From assembly GCF_003854965.1 (NCBI RefSeq), contig NZ_RQPI01000009.1, forward strand, positions 62,001 to 126,000: 64,000 bases of DNA. The letters are read 5' to 3'. This document shows positions 60,132 through 64,000 of this stretch, in pieces. The position numbers and the translations under genes are program-made. The stretch comes from Paenibacillus rhizophilus (lineage in GTDB: Bacteria > Bacillota > Bacilli > Paenibacillales > Paenibacillaceae). The notes under the pieces are model-generated. The model was not told the origin of the DNA, searched no databases, and saw only the letters and a program-made list of their open reading frames with translations. The number at the start of each line of letters is the position of its first letter. Position 1 is the stretch's first letter.

Positions 60132-61223
60132 TTGAAACAGAGCGCATATATCATGCCGCAGGTGCAAAGCATCCGGGAAGCCTTTGCGGAGGCTTCTTCT
60201 TTTTTAAGCGATCTCGGCGTCAGCGAGCCGCAGCGCAGCTCCCAGCTACTGCTGGAGCATGTGCTGGACCTGTCCGGCGCGGCTTACTACATGGCCTTGG
60301 CCGATCCCTTTCCGGCGGACAAGCGGGAGCAGTGGGAGATCGCCGTGACGCGCAGGGCGGGCGGAGAGCCGGTACAGTATATTACCGGTGAGCAGGAATT
60401 CTACGGCCGCCCCTTTGAGGTGACGCCGGATGTTCTGATTCCCCGCCCGGAGACAGAGCTGCTCGTGGAGGCGGTGCTGCGCTATGCGGCGGAGCTGTGG
60501 CCGGAGGGAGCGGCTGAGCTTGCGGGCAAGCCGGCCGGAACGGCCGATAAGACCGGCGGAAAGAACGGAGCCTGCGGGGATGGAGCTCGCGGCGAGGCCG
60601 GGACCTGCGCAGCTGCAAGCGGCCCGGCCTGTTCCGGTGGAACAGCCGCGGATGAGCCGGGCGCTGCCGGTGTGCAAGGCGAAAGGCCGGACGCCGCGGA
60701 GCGCGGCGGGCTACGCCGCCTAACCGCGATCGACATCGGCGCGGGCAGCGGCGCGATCTCCGTCACGCTGGCGGCCGAAGCGCCGGCGTGGCGGGTGCTC
60801 GCCGGCGACATCTCGCCGGCGGCCCTGGCCGTGGCCGGCCGCAACGCGGAGCGTCTCGGCGCGGCGGTGGAGCTGCGGCTCGGTGACCTGCTCGAGCCGT
60901 TCAAGGGCTTGGAGACGGATATTCTCGTCTCCAACCCGCCCTACATCCCCGGCGCGGACATCGCCGGGCTTCAGCGCGAAGTGCGCGACCATGAGCCGCG
61001 CACCGCACTGGACGGCGGCGAGGACGGGCTGGACCCGTATCGCCGCATGATGGAGCAGCTTCCGCTGCTCCCGGCTCCGCCGCGCCTCGTCGGCTTCGAG
61101 CTAGGCTTCGGCCAGGCGGAGCAGGTGGCCGCCCTGCTTACGGCGGCCGGGCATTGGAGCGAGATCGTGACCGTTCCCGATCTCGCGGGCATTCCCCGCC
61201 ATGTGCTGGGGATTGCGCGTTAG
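60132..61223 (+). CDS. prmC: Release factor glutamine methyltransferase with a low-complexity insertion
   Basis: 363 aa, against the usual ~280-300. It methylates the GGQ glutamine of RF1/RF2. N-terminal helical RF-binding domain (1-110; FEVTPDVLIPRPETELLVEA), SAM motif AIDIGAGSGAI and substrate motif NPPYIPG are intact. Between them, residues about 124-196 are an Ala/Gly-rich insert (60500-60720) with scattered Cys and no similarity I recognise. TTG 60132 follows GGGAGAA and is four bases after the prfA stop. The usual next gene, spoIIR, appears only at 63847. Confidence 0.92.
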   Translation: MKQSAYIMPQVQSIREAFAEASSFLSDLGVSEPQRSSQLLLEHVLDLSGAAYYMALADPFPADKREQWEIAVTRRAGGEPVQYITGEQEFYGRPFEVTPDVLIPRPETELLVEAVLRYAAELWPEGAAELAGKPAGTADKTGGKNGACGDGARGEAGTCAAASGPACSGGTAADEPGAAGVQGERPDAAERGGLRRLTAIDIGAGSGAISVTLAAEAPAWRVLAGDISPAALAVAGRNAERLGAAVELRLGDLLEPFKGLETDILVSNPPYIPGADIAGLQREVRDHEPRTALDGGEDGLDPYRRMMEQLPLLPAPPRLVGFELGFGQAEQVAALLTAAGHWSEIVTVPDLAGIPRHVLGIAR

Positions 61224-61309
61224 CAACCCAATCCCTTACAATAAAGTCAGCGGCCTGAAATTTACGTGAAACACGGACAAAGCCAGTAAAACCACAGGGA
61301 GGCAGAGCA

Positions 61310-62488
61310 TTGCTCCAGAAGTTTAAAAAAATCGACGGCGTAATCGTCGTGGTTCTTGTGCTGTTGATGGTGATCAGTCTGTTCTCGATATACAGCGTGA
61401 CTCATGGCCGGCAAGGCCTGGACGGTTTTCACATTAAAATGTTGAAGTTTTATATTTTGGGATTCATCGCCTTTTTCGGGTTGATGTTTTTGGACTATCG
61501 CCTGCTGATCAAGTACGCGGTGTATATTTACACGTTCGGGATCGCTCTGCTTGTGCTGGTTACCTTCATCGGTGCGGAGGAGAACGGTGCCAAGGGCTGG
61601 ATCAAGTTCGGAGGCTTCAGCCTTCAACCAGCGGAGCTGTTCAAGCTGATCCTTATTTTGTTTCTGGCGGCTGTTCTGTTTCGGAAGAACAAGAACCGGC
61701 TTCATTTCTGGAGGGATATCGTACCGCTCGGTCTGCTGACGCTGCTTCCTTTTGGTATTGTTATCATGCAAAACGACCTGGGAAACGCGCTTTCCTATAT
61801 TGTCATTCTCGGCGGCCTGCTCTGGATCGGGAACATCAAATTTTCCCATGCGCTGATCGGACTTGTGGTTGTAGGCGGGCTGGTGGGCGGCAGTATTTTT
61901 TCATATATTCATTATCATGAACCCATCTCGAAATTTCTGAATGAATTGCGCCCCCACTTGGTGGAGCGCTTCGACCCCTGGCTTGTGCCGGATGAAGCGT
62001 CCGCGAAGGCCAGCTACCATACGAAAAACGCCAAGCTTGCGATAGCCTCCGGCGGTATGAGCGGCGAAGGGTATATGGAAGGAAGCTCGGTGCAGACGGA
62101 GCGGGTTCCTTACACTTATTCGGATTCAATTTTTGTCGAGATTGCGGAAGAATTCGGCTTCGTGGGCTCGGCTGTGGTGCTGCTCCTTTACTTTATTCTG
62201 ATCCACCGGATGATTCTGATCGCGCTCGAATGCAGGGACAGGGGCGGGCCGTTCATTATTGTCGGCATTGTCGCCATGATGCTGTACCAGATTTTTGAGA
62301 ATATCGGAGCTTTTATCGGACTTATGCCGCTTACCGGAATTACCCTGCCTTTCATCAGTTACGGGGGAACCTCGCTGCTGATCAATATGGCGAGCATCGG
62401 GCTCGTGATGAGCGTGCGGTTGTACGGGCAGGAGGAAGAAGAGGATTTGCCGAAGGCCTCGTATACGGCTCCGGCCAGACAAGGATGA
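61310..62488 (+). CDS. RodA/FtsW/SpoVE-family peptidoglycan polymerase (SEDS)
   Basis: 392 aa, about ten membrane helices. SEDS marks: GAKGWIKFGGFSLQPAELFK, MQNDLGNALSY and the C-terminal PLTGITLPFISYGGTSLLIN. A large extracellular loop (about 205-265) lies between. SEDS proteins polymerise glycan strands with a partner penicillin-binding protein; RodA (elongation) is the better fit, but no mre genes adjoin. TTG 61310 is behind GGGAGG. It lies 86 bp after prmC and is followed by a 10-bp tandem repeat and a terminator. Confidence 0.88.
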   Translation: MLQKFKKIDGVIVVVLVLLMVISLFSIYSVTHGRQGLDGFHIKMLKFYILGFIAFFGLMFLDYRLLIKYAVYIYTFGIALLVLVTFIGAEENGAKGWIKFGGFSLQPAELFKLILILFLAAVLFRKNKNRLHFWRDIVPLGLLTLLPFGIVIMQNDLGNALSYIVILGGLLWIGNIKFSHALIGLVVVGGLVGGSIFSYIHYHEPISKFLNELRPHLVERFDPWLVPDEASAKASYHTKNAKLAIASGGMSGEGYMEGSSVQTERVPYTYSDSIFVEIAEEFGFVGSAVVLLLYFILIHRMILIALECRDRGGPFIIVGIVAMMLYQIFENIGAFIGLMPLTGITLPFISYGGTSLLINMASIGLVMSVRLYGQEEEEDLPKASYTAPARQG

Positions 62489-62500
62489 CCCAGACGCTTT

Positions 62501-62560
62501 CTTGTAAGACCTTGTAAGACCTTGTAAGACCTTGTAAGACCTTGTAAGACCTTATAAGAC
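62501..62560 (+). repeat. Six 10-bp tandem repeats (CTTGTAAGAC)
   Basis: Five exact CTTGTAAGAC units followed by CTTATAAGAC, starting 13 bp after the rodA-like stop. The 10-bp period matches one helical turn; the array is a candidate variable-number locus. Confidence 0.92.
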
Positions 62561-62580
62561 AAAAATAAGACGAAAACCCA

Positions 62581-62625
62581 CAACCGCCAGGATGCCTTTG
62601 TTAAGGCCGCCTGGCGGTTGTTTTT
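62581..62625 (+). terminator. Rho-independent terminator
   Basis: CAACCGCCAG pairs exactly with CTGGCGGTTG with inner GGCGGCC-type pairing, followed by five T. It lies between the rodA-like gene and the convergent LD-carboxypeptidase gene. Confidence 0.9.
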
Positions 62626-62657
62626 ATTGTTCTGCCGACTCAGGACCTTTCACCCGC

Positions 62658-63704
62658 TTAGTTAAAGCTCATTGTAACTGTTCCTCTGCCTCCCCCGGCA
62701 GTCACTGCCGCGACAGCTCCGTTAACGAGTGTCAACTGGGGAGGCACATGTCCGATATCCGCCTCGTAGACGACCGGAATGCCAAGCTCGCCCGCAAGCT
62801 GCTCCAAGGAGTCGGCGAGGCCGAAATCCTGCACGGGCGAGTATCCCGCCGGTCTGCCGTACAAAAGCCCGCGGCAGTTCTCAAACCAGCTGCACTCTTT
62901 CATCTGCCACAGCTGCCGGTGAATATCGCCAGCGTTCCGCTGCGAGCTTTCCAGGAACCAGACCGTGCCTTCCTCACCGCAGTAATCGCGGATGAAGGTG
63001 GGAACCGGAGCGTAAGGCGTACCGATCAGCGTGGTCAGCGTCTCAAGGCAGCCGCCGATGAGTCTGCCGCCAAAAGAGACGGCGGGGTCTTCGCCGCTTG
63101 CGCCGCCCGGGGCGATCGTCCGCCAGCTTGTTGGCGTATCCAGGATAAAGCCCGGCTTGGTTATATCCCAGGCTGATTGATACATAGCCGACGAGGTCTG
63201 GGCAACCGTCCCGCCGGCCCCGGTTCCAACCACGTCCCGCCAGCGGGCGGTAACATCATCCAGCGGCCGGGCCCGCAGGTCGATGAAATTGGTGCCGTGT
63301 GCGGTCGCGCAGCCGGTCATCAGGGTGTAAGCGAACAGGAAGGTGCTTGTATCCGAGTAGCCGATCATCCACTTCGGCGGCGCCGTCCGCAGCTTCTCCC
63401 AGTCCATGAGCGGCAGGATTTCCATCAGAAATTCGCCGCCCCACGGAGGCATTACAACACCGACCGTATCATCCAGCAAAAAAGCTTGAAGCTCGGCCGC
63501 CCGTTCAGCCGCCGGGGCGAGGGCCAATTTGGCCCGGGAGCGGAGAACGGCGCCTTCCCTCACGATAAATCCGAGCTCCTGCGCATGCTCGGCGGCCTGA
63601 TTAAATAAGCCGACATGCTCCGGGCGGACTCCGCTGGAAGGGGCGGTGACGGCAATGACGCCGCCGGCAAGCAGGGGGGCGGGGTAGCGGATGGATTGGT
63701 TCAA
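62658..63704 (-). CDS. S66-family LD-carboxypeptidase / MccF-like peptidase
   Basis: 348 aa. Serine peptidase of the LdcA/MccF family: N-terminal AVTAPSSGVRPEH, PPWGGEFLMEILPLMDW, the nucleophile Ser in WMIGYSDTSTFLF, and the Glu/His of the catalytic set expected further on (VWFLESSQRN, then YEADIGHVPPQLTL). It removes the terminal D-Ala from recycled tetrapeptides or cleaves acyl-sulfamoyl adenylates such as microcin C. TTG 63704 lies behind GAGGAGG; the longer frame to 63986 has no ribosome site and would cover the divergent spoIIR start. Confidence 0.88.
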   Translation of the reverse strand: MNQSIRYPAPLLAGGVIAVTAPSSGVRPEHVGLFNQAAEHAQELGFIVREGAVLRSRAKLALAPAAERAAELQAFLLDDTVGVVMPPWGGEFLMEILPLMDWEKLRTAPPKWMIGYSDTSTFLFAYTLMTGCATAHGTNFIDLRARPLDDVTARWRDVVGTGAGGTVAQTSSAMYQSAWDITKPGFILDTPTSWRTIAPGGASGEDPAVSFGGRLIGGCLETLTTLIGTPYAPVPTFIRDYCGEEGTVWFLESSQRNAGDIHRQLWQMKECSWFENCRGLLYGRPAGYSPVQDFGLADSLEQLAGELGIPVVYEADIGHVPPQLTLVNGAVAAVTAGGGRGTVTMSFN

Positions 63705-63846
63705 AGCTTTTCCTCCTCTTGTATGTATGATCCATACTCTACGAACAGTGTATGCGCACAGCAAAAATAAATAGATTAATAGGTTTGGACGCTCCGCCTT
63801 CCGGGGATACTGACTGACATGAAGCCAGTGGAGAGGGGTATCCCAA

Positions 63847-64000
63847 ATGAACGTCAAAAGAGAAATTGCCAGAGATTCGCTGCGTAAGACCTTTACGTAT
63901 ACTGCCATTTTAATTTGTATCTTTATGTTTGTCATGATGGCCTGGGAAGGGCAAAAAACCGATGCCGCCGTTAGCGGCGGACCCATTCCGCAGGAATCGA
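63847..64000 (+). CDS. spoIIR: Stage II sporulation protein R, 5' part
   Basis: First 51 codons; the gene continues past the window edge. An N-terminal membrane/signal segment (YTAILICIFMFVMMAW, about 18-33) is followed by a polar linker and GGPIPQES, which corresponds to the IP-x-E(S/A)IRLRILANSD block that opens the SpoIIR domain. SpoIIR is secreted by the forespore and triggers SpoIIGA to process pro-sigma-E. GAGAGGGG precedes the ATG at 63847. The prfA-prmC-spoIIR gene order of Bacillota supports the call, here interrupted by the rodA-like and LD-carboxypeptidase genes. Confidence 0.8.
   Translation, partial: MNVKREIARDSLRKTFTYTAILICIFMFVMMAWEGQKTDAAVSGGPIPQES

Noticed and set aside
62501-62560. 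CRISPR-like array
   Set aside because: Units are 10 bp and directly adjacent with no spacers, and no cas genes are nearby.

Overview
The window looks like chromosome of a GC-rich, spore-forming Bacillota, most plausibly Paenibacillus or a close relative. This rests on the gene families and orders: a Spo0E-type phosphatase, a prfA-prmC segment leading to the 5' end of spoIIR at the right edge, cid/lrg genes with a LysR regulator, a yisV/yisU-like divergent pair, a GlnRS, frequent TTG/GTG starts and strong GGAGG ribosome sites. No rRNA, tRNA, CRISPR array, complete insertion sequence or prophage was found.

Layout. 1-5.6 kb: a helicase with a nuclease-like N-terminus, a Gfo/Idh/MocA dehydrogenase, and lrgAB divergent from its LysR regulator across a 34-bp palindrome. 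5.7-10.6 kb: a Spo0E-like protein, then an autoregulated-looking MarR / heterodimeric ABC exporter operon. 10.6-14.6 kb (minus strand): a heme-degrading-type monooxygenase, an SDR, a Rieske-FAD oxidoreductase and a membrane diguanylate cyclase. 14.8-25.8 kb: a Fur-family regulator, a chemoreceptor with a sigma-D-like promoter, a HemD-like protein, a ThuA-like protein, a phasin-like plus AarF/UbiB pair, a DEAD-box helicase with a repetitive tail, a VanY-type carboxypeptidase, a DUF3243 protein and a luciferase-like oxidoreductase. 26-34 kb: fhs, an NADH oxidase/CoA-disulfide reductase, a formate/nitrite channel, a molybdopterin oxidoreductase and an MFS carrier. 34-41 kb: GNAT and MOSC proteins, a methyltransferase remnant, DUF2164, glnS, an SRPBCC protein, an MFS carrier and mobA. 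41-47 kb: a BmrA-like ABC exporter overlapping a two-component system, then a MocR regulator divergent from a LysE exporter. 47-57 kb: moaA, a TorD-like chaperone, an AT-rich CDP-alcohol phosphotransferase, gluconokinase, two HKD phospholipase-D-fold genes, fni and a GNAT gene. 57.7-64 kb: ychF, prfA, prmC, a rodA/ftsW-family gene, an LD-carboxypeptidase and the start of spoIIR.

A theme links scattered genes. Molybdenum-cofactor synthesis (moaA, mobA), a molybdoenzyme, a TorD-like chaperone and a MOSC protein share the window with a formate/nitrite channel and an NADH oxidase. The last two carry the same Fnr/CRP-type palindrome, at -41.5 for the channel (activation geometry) and inside the core promoter for the oxidase (repression geometry). 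This suggests an oxygen- or redox-controlled respiratory module.

The least explained signal is a pair of ~105-bp intergenic elements (about 2345-2450 and, inverted, 19276-19381). They align without gaps and fold into two hairpins. Two arm positions differ by paired compensatory substitutions (C-G to T-A and T-A to C-G), which points to selection on a folded nucleic acid rather than plain sequence repetition. Other unexplained structure includes long leaders before the molybdoenzyme, torD-like and fhs genes, and a nested inverted-repeat element upstream of ychF. Identities, base composition and pairing were judged by eye.
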